Made by a program: the position numbers and the translations under genes. This document shows positions 45,175 through 53,616 of a stretch of DNA of 64,000 bases, piece by piece. This DNA is from Glaciecola sp048820975 (GTDB taxonomy: Bacteria > Pseudomonadota > Gammaproteobacteria > Enterobacterales > Alteromonadaceae): the NCBI RefSeq assembly GCF_048820975.1, contig NZ_JBMEUF010000002.1, forward strand, positions 620,001 through 684,000, in the 5' to 3' direction. The notes beneath the pieces are model-generated. The model had not been told where the DNA came from. It ran no database searches and saw only the letters and a program-made list of their open reading frames with translations. Position 1 is the stretch's first letter. Every line of letters starts with the position of its first letter.

Positions 45175-46343
45175 TTTTCCTCTAACAAGTTTTTATCAAT
45201 AAGGGTGTTAATGGCCTCTACTGACTTGAAAGAGCGCAAACCGTCTTCTGGCGTATTAATAACGAAATCAACCAACTTATCTAAGGTTGAAGTCGCAACA
45301 TGCATTCGGGTATCAGACGAAGCGTAATAAATATAAACATCACCGTTATCATCAACTACCCAACCGTTAGAAAACACGACGTTTGAGACATCTCCTACCC
45401 TTTCATCGCCTTCAGGAGCAATAAAATGTCCTGCCGGGCTGTAAATGATCTGCCAAGGTTTATTCAAATCAGTCATGAACATGTAAAGTACATACCTAAG
45501 TCCTGCAGCTGTATTTCGAACACCATGTGCTAAATGCAGCCAACCTTCTGCCGTTTTGATCGGTGCTGGGCCTTGACCATTTTTGACTTCTTTAATAGTG
45601 TGATAAACCTTATTATCAATAATAATTTCGTCTTTAATTTCGGCATTAACCATAGATTCTGATAGCCCCCAACCTATACCTCCACCGCCACCAACAGAGA
45701 TAAAACTATCCTGAGGTCTTGTATACAAAGCGTATTTACCGTCAACAAACTCTGGATGAAGCACGACGTTTCTTTGCTGTCCTGAATAGGTAACTAAATC
45801 AGGAAGTCGCTCCCAATTGATTAGGTCTTTAGTACGAGCAATACCGCATTGAGCTTCTGCAGCAGACATATCGGCTAAGTTCGTTTGGTCTTTTCTTTCC
45901 GTACAAAACAAACCATAAATGTAGCCATCTTCATGTCGAGTTAGGCGCATATCATAAATGTTGGTATCTGGTACATCGGTTTCAGGCATTGTGATTGGTC
46001 TTTCCCAAAAACGAAATCCGTCGATACCATTGTCACTTTCTGCTATCGCAAAATATGACTTTCTGTCGTTACCTTCAACGCGCACAACAATAACGTACTT
46101 ATCACTAAACTTAATCGCACCAGAGTTTAATGTGGCATTGACACCAATGCGTTCCATTGCATGTGGATTAGTTTTTTCGTTTAGATCGTATCGCCAATTT
46201 AATGGGATATGTTCTGGAGTCACAATTGGGTTTTTATATCTCTGATAAATACCGTTACTATCGGATTTAGGCGCATTTTTTCTCTCAAGCAACTGAGCTT
46301 GGGTATTTGTTAACTCTTCAATTCTCGCTGTGAAATTACTCAT
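45171..46343 (-). CDS. GH130 4-O-beta-D-mannosyl-D-glucose phosphorylase
   Basis: 390 residues, five-bladed beta-propeller, cytoplasmic. GH130_1 landmarks: ERIGVNATLNSGAIKF, YVIVVRVEGNDRKSYFAIAES, TNIYDMRLTRHEDG (catalytic Asp), GQGPAPIKTAEGWLHLAHGV and IYYASSDTRMHVATS. These fit mannosylglucose phosphorylase rather than the GH130_2 mannooligosaccharide enzymes. It yields mannose 1-phosphate and glucose. First gene of the operon with epimerase and halogenase; a LacI-type operator overlaps its promoter at 46370-46383. Confidence 0.92.
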   Translation of the reverse strand: MSNFTARIEELTNTQAQLLERKNAPKSDSNGIYQRYKNPIVTPEHIPLNWRYDLNEKTNPHAMERIGVNATLNSGAIKFSDKYVIVVRVEGNDRKSYFAIAESDNGIDGFRFWERPITMPETDVPDTNIYDMRLTRHEDGYIYGLFCTERKDQTNLADMSAAEAQCGIARTKDLINWERLPDLVTYSGQQRNVVLHPEFVDGKYALYTRPQDSFISVGGGGGIGWGLSESMVNAEIKDEIIIDNKVYHTIKEVKNGQGPAPIKTAEGWLHLAHGVRNTAAGLRYVLYMFMTDLNKPWQIIYSPAGHFIAPEGDERVGDVSNVVFSNGWVVDDNGDVYIYYASSDTRMHVATSTLDKLVDFVINTPEDGLRSFKSVEAINTLIDKNLLEEK

Positions 46344-46354
46344 TCAAACCTCTT

Positions 46355-46384
46355 TACTAAAACACCTAATGAAACCGGTTACAA
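46355..46384 (-). promoter_or_regulatory. LacI-type operator overlapping GH130 promoter
   Basis: The operator is TGAAACCGGTTACA (46370-46383, one change from the consensus palindrome). Read on the minus strand, TTGTAA (46384-46379) can serve as -35 and TTAGTA (46360-46355) as a weak -10 with 18-base spacing. The ATG is at 46343. Confidence 0.6.
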
Positions 46385-46427
46385 AATTAATACAAATAAA
46401 GGCAGTTTTAAGAACACCGCCAAAGTC

Positions 46428-47816
46428 TTATGCTTGCTTTTCTTTTAACTTGTCTTGTACATGATTCATCACGTTATCCGTTAAGCTATAAAATGCGATT
46501 ACGATGCCAGATATTAGTGCGCCTATCGCTGGTATATAACTAACCATTAATTTGAGTCCCTCTTTTGTAGCTTCACTTTGATCTGCGTTGGCCTCGTAGC
46601 CGAAGTAAGCCAATGTCCAACCTGTCATTGCTCCTCCCAATGTCCAACCCATTTTTTGAGAGAATGAAGAGGACGAAAAGATTAATCCTGTTGATCGACG
46701 ACCCGTTTGATATTCTGAATAATCCGCAATATCAGCGTACATAGACCAAAGTAGTGGAAAGATAATGCCTGCACACATGCTCACGATAACTTGTAAACCT
46801 AGAATTAACATAAACTGACTTTCGTCAAGATAATAGAAAAACACACTGAAAAATGCGGCCATTAACATAGCTATTAGAAACACAATTTTTTTGCCGACGA
46901 ACTTTGCCAGCGGAGTTGCTAACATGACACCTATAATATTTGCGGCTTGCCCAATGACCAAATATGCGGTTGTAATGCCTACCGAAAAACCTAATAACTC
47001 AATTGTGTCGATGCTAAACGTGTATTTAAAATAATAAATGGCAGCGCCATCTCTCATGCTGTTAAAAATCAACGTGGATAATGCAGCACCTAGTAAAATA
47101 AACCATGGTTTATTCTTAATTAGGTTTCTAAGATCTTCTTTTGTATCATTTTGCTGATATATAGAAGGCCGCACACGCTCTCGGGTTAACTTAAAAGTGG
47201 CAAAGAATAACATCGCAGCAATAGTACCAAACACCACCATAGTTAACGTCCAGCCTAATTGTGGGTTAGTGTCAGTTGTAAACATGCTACTGAACATATT
47301 GATTAATGGTTCGATTAGGATAAAAGCAAAGATACTTCCAGCAAATGCAAACACCATTCTAAAAGAAGCCAATGCAGTTCTATCGTCTGAATTGGAAGAG
47401 ATCACACCTAACAATGAAGCGTAAGGAACATTCACTACGGTATATGCCATCATCATTAGGGTATAGGTTACGTAAGCATATATAAGCTTGGCGTCGGCTG
47501 ACCAATCAGGCGTATAAAAAGTAAGGACACCAATGATAGCAAAAGGAATAGCTCCAAACGCAAGAAATGGCCTAAATTTCCCCCATCGAGTGTTTAAACG
47601 GTCTGCAACAATACCTACTATTGGATCGTTTGCGGCGTCCCAGAACCTACTGACTAAAAACATGGTACCTACCGCGGCAGCGCTGATACCAAAAATGTCA
47701 GTGTAAAAAACCATTAAATAAACTGAAAAGATCTTCCAAAACATAGAAGATGCGAAGTCTCCTAACCCATAACCAACCTTTTCTAGTAACTCTGGTCGCT
47801 CACTTACTTGATTCAT
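46428..47816 (-). CDS. GPH-family sugar:cation symporter
   Basis: 462 residues with 12 predicted helices. GPH (melibiose-carrier-like) landmarks: KVGYGLGDFASSMFW at the N-terminus, SRFWDAANDPIVGIVADRLNTRWGKFRPFLAFG in the first cytoplasmic loop. It most likely brings mannobiose or short manno-oligosaccharides from periplasm to cytoplasm for the epimerase and GH130. Divergent from lacI, with operator-like sites before both genes. Confidence 0.92.
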   Translation of the reverse strand: MNQVSERPELLEKVGYGLGDFASSMFWKIFSVYLMVFYTDIFGISAAAVGTMFLVSRFWDAANDPIVGIVADRLNTRWGKFRPFLAFGAIPFAIIGVLTFYTPDWSADAKLIYAYVTYTLMMMAYTVVNVPYASLLGVISSNSDDRTALASFRMVFAFAGSIFAFILIEPLINMFSSMFTTDTNPQLGWTLTMVVFGTIAAMLFFATFKLTRERVRPSIYQQNDTKEDLRNLIKNKPWFILLGAALSTLIFNSMRDGAAIYYFKYTFSIDTIELLGFSVGITTAYLVIGQAANIIGVMLATPLAKFVGKKIVFLIAMLMAAFFSVFFYYLDESQFMLILGLQVIVSMCAGIIFPLLWSMYADIADYSEYQTGRRSTGLIFSSSSFSQKMGWTLGGAMTGWTLAYFGYEANADQSEATKEGLKLMVSYIPAIGALISGIVIAFYSLTDNVMNHVQDKLKEKQA

Positions 47817-47873
47817 AAATTACCTACTAAGCTCAACTTGAATAGCCGCAACTATTCTAAAACTAAAATAGAA

Positions 47874-47887
47874 TGTAACCGGTTGCA
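47874..47887. promoter_or_regulatory. LacI-type operator before the GPH symporter
   Basis: TGTAACCGGTTGCA, one mismatch from the 14-bp palindrome TGTAACCGGTTACA, 58 bases upstream of the transporter start (47816, minus). Confidence 0.65.
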
Positions 47888-48010
47888 TTAAATATTGCCA
47901 GTTATTTTCTAAATTTTTCGATAAAAGACCTCAGAATTTAAACCTAATGTCTATAAATTGGTAAATTAAAATAATTATTCATTAGACTTTATGCGTAATT
48001 TTGATATAAA

Positions 48011-48024
48011 TGTAACACGTTTCA
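48011..48024. promoter_or_regulatory. weak LacI-type operator before the regulator gene
   Basis: TGTAACACGTTTCA keeps the outer half-sites but differs at three positions from the consensus. It ends 22 bases before the lacI-family start (48046) and fits autoregulation at lower affinity. Confidence 0.4.
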
Positions 48025-48045
48025 TTTTTATTAACGCAAGTAGAC

Positions 48046-49041
48046 ATGTCGAATATTAGGGAAGTAGCAGAACTAGCTGGAGTATCAACGGCAACCGTTT
48101 CTAGAGCCATAAGTAACCCAGATAAAGTTTCAGAAAAAGCACTCAAGAAAGTTCAAAGCGCAATTGATCAAATAGGCTATAAGCCTAACATGATGGCTAG
48201 AAACTTTCGGTTTCATCGAGCCTACTCCATTTTAGTTCTAGTGCCAGACCTTGCTAATTCGTTTTTCTCTACAGTTGTTAAAGGTATCGAGGATGTTGCA
48301 AGAGCTAAAGGTTACAGTATTTTACTTGGTGACACTCGTGACTCTCTCGAGCGCGAAAAAGAGTATTTAAGACTACTAAGTACCAGCCAAGCAGACGGTG
48401 TTATACAGCTACGTCCTCATAGAGCAGAAGATGTTTCTTCTTTTGTTAACACTGGCTTCCCAGTAGTAAACGCGTGTGGTTGTGTAGGAACTCCCTACCC
48501 TACGGTCAGAATCGATAATGCAGCCGCTCAGAAAACTGTTGTTGATTATTTGATTTCACTAGGACATACAAAAATAGCCGCTGTGACAGGGTTAAAAGAT
48601 AACCCTCACTCCCTAAGACGACTAAGTGGTTATAAAGAAGCGCTAGCTTCAGCTGGATTACCATTTGATGAGTCATTAGTGGTTGAAGGTGATTATAGCA
48701 AATGGTCTGGGTTAAATGCCGCCACTCAATTTGTGCACATGGATAAAAGGCCAACCGCAGTAGTATCCTTTAATGATGAAATGGCAATTGGTTTAATTAA
48801 AGGATTTAAAACCGCCGGATTGAATGTCCCTTCAGACATTTCAGTAACAGGCTTTGACGATATGGAAGTGAGTAAATATATCGACCCAACGCTCACGACA
48901 ATTGCACAACCTGCGACAGAGCTAGGGAAAACGGCAATGAATTTATTATTCAAACTATTAAATAATAAAGATATAAGCCAAACGGAATATATTTTACCAT
49001 TTGAATTATTGGTAAGAGAAAGTACCGCAGCGCCCAAATAA
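48046..49041 (+). CDS. LacI-family regulator of the mannan PUL
   Basis: 331 residues. N-terminal LacI helix-turn-helix IREVAELAGVSTATVSRAISN (3-23) with hinge helix PNMMARNFR, then a periplasmic-binding-like sensor (ILVLVPDLANSFFSTVVKGIEDVARAKGYSILLGDT, SVTGFDDMEVSKYIDPTLTTIAQP). LacI members of this type recognise even palindromes with a central CG, exactly the TGTAACCGGTTACA found before each unit here. The ligand is probably a mannose-containing sugar or phosphate. It stands between the divergent symporter and the mannose-isomerase-like gene. Confidence 0.93.
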   Translation: MSNIREVAELAGVSTATVSRAISNPDKVSEKALKKVQSAIDQIGYKPNMMARNFRFHRAYSILVLVPDLANSFFSTVVKGIEDVARAKGYSILLGDTRDSLEREKEYLRLLSTSQADGVIQLRPHRAEDVSSFVNTGFPVVNACGCVGTPYPTVRIDNAAAQKTVVDYLISLGHTKIAAVTGLKDNPHSLRRLSGYKEALASAGLPFDESLVVEGDYSKWSGLNAATQFVHMDKRPTAVVSFNDEMAIGLIKGFKTAGLNVPSDISVTGFDDMEVSKYIDPTLTTIAQPATELGKTAMNLLFKLLNNKDISQTEYILPFELLVRESTAAPK

Positions 49042-49082
49042 TATATCCAAGCAACGTCCTATTATAATTTTTAAAAAAATAT

Positions 49083-49112
49083 TTGTAACCGGTTACAAAT
49101 GTTTTGTATGAT
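49083..49112 (+). promoter_or_regulatory. promoter with overlapping LacI operator (mannose isomerase gene)
   Basis: TTGTAA (49083-49088) and TATGAT (49107-49112) are separated by 18 bases. The perfect palindrome TGTAACCGGTTACA occupies 49084-49097 and so covers the -35. The ATG follows at 49141, preceded by CGGAG. Confidence 0.65.
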
Positions 49113-49140
49113 ACCGACAATTGATTTTCGGAGTTTAAAT

Positions 49141-50313
49141 ATGACAAACCTAATAAGCAATACCGAAAGGCTCGTCAGTTGGTTCAAGGATGAGGCATTA
49201 CCACTATGGTCAAGTTCTGGAATAGACAATGCAACTGGCGGTGTTTATGAAAGGCTACTAAGCAGCGGAGAGCCCGATCTTTCTGCTGATAGACGAGTGA
49301 GAGTAAACTATCGACAAATGTACGTTTTTGCATTGGCTCATGAACTAGGGTGGATGGAAAATGCGGAAGACTTAGTGAGTCAGATAAATAATTTTGTTAA
49401 GAAAAATGCTCAAATAAACGGTGAAAACTCATCATTCGCTCATGTGCTAGATAGCAATTGTGTTATCAAAGACGCTAAGCAAGATACCTACGATGTTGCC
49501 TTCTATTTGTTGAGCTGCGCTCAAAGATTTAAAGCGTTCTCCGATCCATCCGCTCTATCTGATGCTGAGATAATGATGTCGAAGATTGATGGCGATATTA
49601 AAGGCCTTAATGCTGGTTGGTTAGAAGGCAATTACAACTCCCCAGTCAGACGACAAAACCCCCACATGCATTTATTTGAAGCTTTTATATCATTATATCA
49701 GTCGTCAAATGATCCATCCTGGATAGCCCGAGCCGGTGAAATTTTTAGCATGTTTGAATCTCATTTCTACGAACCACGTTATGGTGTTCTACTAGAGACT
49801 TTTAACGCCGACTGGTCCCCACAATTTGGAACTAATGGTCATATTGTAGAACCTGGTCATATGTATGAATGGGTGTGGTTACTGCATCAATATTCTAATA
49901 TTACACGTTCACCCATTACTAGATATACGTCTAACCTATTTACCAACGCCTTTAAGTTGGGCACAAATGTAACCGGATTAGTTTTAGATGAAGTGAATCA
50001 ATATGGTGACACATCTAAACAAACTAAACGGTGCTGGCCTATCACCGAGTACATAAAGTCTAGTCTGGCAATGGCTTTTGCTAGCAAAGAAAATGAAGAC
50101 AAGGTACGTTATGAACAACACGCATCTAGAGCAATTGACGCTCTATTTTCCTATTTTTTAAACGCACCAACAGCTGGCGCTTATTTCGACCAGCTTGATG
50201 CAAATGATGACGTGATAACGGACTTCGCCCCAGCAAGTACTTTATACCACCTCATAGTCGCGGCTAAAGAAGCTAGCCTTTACTGCAACCAACAATACAA
50301 CACATCATTTTAG
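49141..50313 (+). CDS. AGE-family sugar isomerase, D-mannose isomerase-like
   Basis: 390 residues from ATG 49141 (CGGAG 8 bases before). An in-frame ATG at 49099 would lie inside the promoter. The (alpha/alpha)6 barrel has RQNPHMHLFEAFISL, IVEPGHMYEWVWLL and KRCWPITEYIKS, the pattern of AGE-superfamily mannose isomerase/aldose-ketose isomerases rather than disaccharide epimerases. It should convert free mannose to fructose in the cytoplasm, giving entry to glycolysis for mannose not released as the 1-phosphate. Single-gene unit under its own operator. Confidence 0.82.
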   Translation: MTNLISNTERLVSWFKDEALPLWSSSGIDNATGGVYERLLSSGEPDLSADRRVRVNYRQMYVFALAHELGWMENAEDLVSQINNFVKKNAQINGENSSFAHVLDSNCVIKDAKQDTYDVAFYLLSCAQRFKAFSDPSALSDAEIMMSKIDGDIKGLNAGWLEGNYNSPVRRQNPHMHLFEAFISLYQSSNDPSWIARAGEIFSMFESHFYEPRYGVLLETFNADWSPQFGTNGHIVEPGHMYEWVWLLHQYSNITRSPITRYTSNLFTNAFKLGTNVTGLVLDEVNQYGDTSKQTKRCWPITEYIKSSLAMAFASKENEDKVRYEQHASRAIDALFSYFLNAPTAGAYFDQLDANDDVITDFAPASTLYHLIVAAKEASLYCNQQYNTSF

Positions 50314-50643
50314 CGGCAATTAACTTGTTTTAAGTCCTATGAAGTTAGAGGCCGTGTTCCAGAGAAATTGGATCCAAACGTCGTTTATCGTATTGGCTAG
50401 CCCCAATAAATTCGCAGCGGTGAAGTCCTCGAATGAAGTGTTCATCAACTTCACTTTTGCTAAAGTCAAAGGCGTATAAGTATCTATAAACCGAGAACAT
50501 GGTGCAATGATACGATGTAGACAGTTCATCAGATGTTGTTTGGATGCAAATTAACAGAGCAAAAATGAGTTAAAAAAAGCGCAAGCTCTGTAAAGAGATT
50601 TGCGCTTTTTAAGTTCTGGCTTAAGCCAGTAATAACTTAGAGG
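50314..50643. other. intergenic region between convergent genes with possible gene debris
   Basis: Apart from the terminator at 50574-50610, this 330-base stretch holds a 69-codon minus-strand frame (50529-50320) with text such as LANTINDVWIQFLWNTASNF. It has no ribosome site or recognised family and may be a remnant. I do not call it a gene. Confidence 0.4.
50574..50610. terminator. bidirectional terminator
   Basis: AAAAAGCGCAA (50574-50584) pairs with its exact complement at 50600-50610; the 11-bp stem carries its own A- and U-tracts. It ends both the mannose-isomerase and GH26 transcripts. Confidence 0.85.
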
Positions 50644-53301
50644 TTATTCAGCACTGAATACTATGTTATCCAGTTGGATAACCACACCAATTTGCTCGTT
50701 GCTCCATGGTTGAGGAACAACCACTAGCGGTGCGGTTACATAGTTAATGGTTAACGGGTTGTCAGAGTTTCTTGTCAGCAAATCAGCAACGCTATAAGTA
50801 TAGGTTTGCCATTCACCAACGACAGGTGCAATTCCTTCATTGCTGTCGGTTAGTGCTACATCTCCTGTACCACATGGCCAGCCACAATCTATCTTCATTG
50901 CCCAGCTAGTAATGCCAGCGGGTTGTTCTACCACTTTCATATCAAATGAAAACGTGCCGTTTTGGTAATCGGTTAAATCTAGAGGGTTATCAAAAATTAA
51001 CTCACTTACAGTCTCGCCGCCAAAGTATGTATGTTGAACTACATTACCGTGGTCGCCACCGCCATCAACGACTTCTTGCGTTACTTTATCAGTTTGACCG
51101 GCGCTCCAACCTGATACAGCATCATTGAATACCACCATATCGTCTACACTTGGCGTCACTTCGTCCGTTGCACGTTTGAAACGAATGTTGTCCAATTGTA
51201 TAACAACGCCAATTTGTTCGTTACTCCATGGTTGAGGAACAATAACTAATGGGGCGGTTACACTGTCAATCGCTAATGGGTTGTCACTGTTTAGAGTTAA
51301 TAATTCAGCAATGCTGAATCGATAAGTTTGCCACACGCCCACTTCTGGGATCACGCCGTCTAAATTCGACTCTAAATCAACATCTCCAGTACCACAAGGC
51401 CATCCACAATCTATTTTCATAGCCCAACTTAAAATGCCGTCAGGCTGTTCAACTATCTTGAGGTCAAATTCAATCGTACCATCATTAAAATCTGATAAAT
51501 CCTTAGCCGAGTCAAAAATTAGTTCACTGACAGTTTCGCCGCCTATATAAGTGTGTTGAACTACATTACCGTGATCGCCACTGCCATCTACAATTTCTTG
51601 ATTTACTTTGTCAGCTTGCCCCGCATACCAGCCATTAATTTCTTCTTCAAATACAACCAATGAAGTCGACTCTTCTGGTTGCTCAGCTACCTCAGCAGCA
51701 CTGAACTTAATGTTATCAAGTTGAATAACTACGCCAATTTGCTCGTTACTCCATGGCTGAGGAACAATTACTAACGGTGTTGTTACACTATCGATTGTTA
51801 ACGCATATCCGCTATTTAATGTCATTAACTCTGCAACACTAAATTTGTATGTTTGCCATTCACCAACAACAGGTGTAATGCCATCCAAGTTGTCGGTTAG
51901 TGCTACATCGCCTGTACCACATGGCCAACCACAATCAATTTTCATTGCCCAACCCGCTATACCGTCTGGTTCTGTAACAATTTTAAGGTCAAATTGAAAG
52001 GTCCCGTCTTGGTAATCAGACAGATCTTGAGCTTCGTCAAAAACTAACTCACTAACCGTTTCACCTGCGATATAATTGTGTTGAATAACATTGTTATGAC
52101 CGTCTCCACCGTCAACGATCGTTTGCTCAACTTTACCTGATTGCCCGGCGGTCCAGCCTACGATTTCTTCTTCAAAAATGATTTTATCTTCAATGATAGG
52201 GTTTTCAGATACAGGTACCTCATAGACGACTTTGTTTCCATCAGTCCAGCCTGGCATTTCATCTAACTTGACGACATTGTCGGCGTTATAGAGTGTTCTG
52301 ATATCTGAATTTGAGTTGTGCTCATACGTTAACTCAGACCAACTCATCACAAACGTCCATAATGGTTGCTCGGTTAATAATTCTGGAGTAGGTAAGTGCT
52401 GCACTTCACCCATGGCAATTGGTTTATCCCCAGCCTTGGCAACCATTGCATCATATTTGGTTTGCGTAAACATAGTGCCGTCGGTGCCATAAATATCGAT
52501 AGATAATAGATCCCAATAGTCAGAGCCTGGATCATAATCAACTAAGTCTTGTTCTAAAGTACCGAAGTCCTGAACATTCCATATAAATGTTAAATTTGTT
52601 AAATCTTTTTCGTTGACGAGATAGTCATGCGTTAAGCGATATAACTCAGGTGTATTTGTTTTTTCGGTTTCATTTTTTGAGGACCACCAAAATAGCGTTT
52701 GATTCATTTCATGGAACGGACGAAATAGAACTCGAACCCCCTTTTTATTCAAATAATCTAAATGAAAGGCCATATCGTCTAAACGGTCTTTCCAGACGGT
52801 ATTAAGGTCACCACCGTCCGTCAAAAGACTAGACCATTCATCTGGAGACAGTTCATAGTGCATACCGCCATCATTCCAACCACAGGTTTCTTCTGTTGTT
52901 GGTGGGCAAACGTGCATCATTATGTTGATTAACATGCCCTGCTTCCAGCGTTTCTCTGCCTCTAGGATCATCTGTAGGCGACTGTCCACGTCATATTGTG
53001 AAAATAAAAAATCGCCACTCCATAGACCCGGCCAAACCCCTGCAGTTTTGGCAACTTCTTCTGTCCATTTATCAGGATCGCTATTTGGCTCCCTATTATG
53101 GACACCAACTACCGTTTTATTTCCTTTAATAGAATTCAAATAGTTCAACATTACTGGCTCAAGCAAGCGATTGTCTTCTACTGGCTGCTGCCCTACTTCC
53201 TCTACCTCTGGCGTAAATTCGATTGTAGGCTCTTCGTTACCGCAACCACTAATTAGTGCACAAAAGCTAAACGCTGTACCTAATTTCAGTAAATTGTTCA
53301 T
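50644..53301 (-). CDS. GH26 endo-beta-mannanase lipoprotein with three C-terminal modules
   Basis: 885 residues. Lipoprotein signal (lipobox LISGC, Cys20). GH26 domain about 45-335: VLFRPFHEMNQTLFWW with acid/base E198, and PIAMGEVQHLP with nucleophile E299, plus WSGDFLF and the LSIDIYG strand. Residues 374-534, 548-708 and 722-885 are three copies of one roughly 160-residue beta-sandwich, each with the same MKIDCGWPCGTGDV core, resembling the C-terminal domain of ExoP-type glucanases; glycan binding is likely. Probably displayed on the outer membrane. It diverges from the TonB receptor with a LacI operator between them. Confidence 0.93.
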   Translation of the reverse strand: MNNLLKLGTAFSFCALISGCGNEEPTIEFTPEVEEVGQQPVEDNRLLEPVMLNYLNSIKGNKTVVGVHNREPNSDPDKWTEEVAKTAGVWPGLWSGDFLFSQYDVDSRLQMILEAEKRWKQGMLINIMMHVCPPTTEETCGWNDGGMHYELSPDEWSSLLTDGGDLNTVWKDRLDDMAFHLDYLNKKGVRVLFRPFHEMNQTLFWWSSKNETEKTNTPELYRLTHDYLVNEKDLTNLTFIWNVQDFGTLEQDLVDYDPGSDYWDLLSIDIYGTDGTMFTQTKYDAMVAKAGDKPIAMGEVQHLPTPELLTEQPLWTFVMSWSELTYEHNSNSDIRTLYNADNVVKLDEMPGWTDGNKVVYEVPVSENPIIEDKIIFEEEIVGWTAGQSGKVEQTIVDGGDGHNNVIQHNYIAGETVSELVFDEAQDLSDYQDGTFQFDLKIVTEPDGIAGWAMKIDCGWPCGTGDVALTDNLDGITPVVGEWQTYKFSVAELMTLNSGYALTIDSVTTPLVIVPQPWSNEQIGVVIQLDNIKFSAAEVAEQPEESTSLVVFEEEINGWYAGQADKVNQEIVDGSGDHGNVVQHTYIGGETVSELIFDSAKDLSDFNDGTIEFDLKIVEQPDGILSWAMKIDCGWPCGTGDVDLESNLDGVIPEVGVWQTYRFSIAELLTLNSDNPLAIDSVTAPLVIVPQPWSNEQIGVVIQLDNIRFKRATDEVTPSVDDMVVFNDAVSGWSAGQTDKVTQEVVDGGGDHGNVVQHTYFGGETVSELIFDNPLDLTDYQNGTFSFDMKVVEQPAGITSWAMKIDCGWPCGTGDVALTDSNEGIAPVVGEWQTYTYSVADLLTRNSDNPLTINYVTAPLVVVPQPWSNEQIGVVIQLDNIVFSAE
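50647..52182 (-). repeat. three tandem ~160-aa modules within the GH26 gene
   Basis: Module 1 is 52182-51700, module 2 is 51660-51178 and module 3 is 51138-50647. The segments from GETVSEL to WSNEQIGVVIQLDNI are nearly identical in the three, including the paired cysteines of DCGWPCGTGDV. Linkers are short and acidic. High identity points to recent duplication or ongoing homogenisation. Confidence 0.9.
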
Positions 53302-53387
53302 ATCAACCCCGTCTTATTATTAGTTTAATCTTTTTTACTGTGAAATAACGCATTTTTTATACGTATTAAAGTCACATTAAACAATAA

Positions 53388-53401
53388 TGTAATCGGTTAC
53401 A
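53388..53401. promoter_or_regulatory. LacI-type operator before GH26
   Basis: TGTAATCGGTTACA, one mismatch from the palindrome. On the minus strand TTGTAA can be a -35 with TAATGT 17 bases further as -10. GH26 starts at 53301. Intergenic 53302-53616 otherwise shows only AT-rich promoter sequence. Confidence 0.6.
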
Positions 53402-53533
53402 ATATTTTTTACATAAATTTTAAAAATTGCCGGTTAGAGTTACACTTTTTTAACAAAAGTAGTTGATAAAGACCAATTTTTCATCTAAATTCACAAAAAC
53501 CAACTATAAAAGCGTATTTTTTTTAACTTTTAA

Positions 53534-53563
53534 TTGTAACCGGTTACAAAAGTTGCTTACTAT
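53534..53563 (+). promoter_or_regulatory. promoter with overlapping LacI operator (TonB receptor)
   Basis: A perfect TGTAACCGGTTACA lies at 53535-53548. TTGTAA (53534-53539) plus 18 bases plus TACTAT (53558-53563) form a plausible sigma-70 promoter whose -35 is inside the operator, the same geometry as at 49083. Confidence 0.65.
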
Positions 53564-53616
53564 GAAGTAAATTGAACATATGTTAGATTTTGAAAACAGC
53601 AGGGTAGAATAATAAT

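Noticed and set aside
49099..49140. Upstream ATG for the mannose-isomerase-like gene
   Set aside because: It would place the start just before the predicted -10 and lacks a ribosome site; ATG 49141 has CGGAG.
50320..50529. 69-codon minus-strand frame after the mannose-isomerase gene
   Set aside because: No ribosome site, no family, lies between a stop codon and a terminator; possibly debris, so described only as intergenic.
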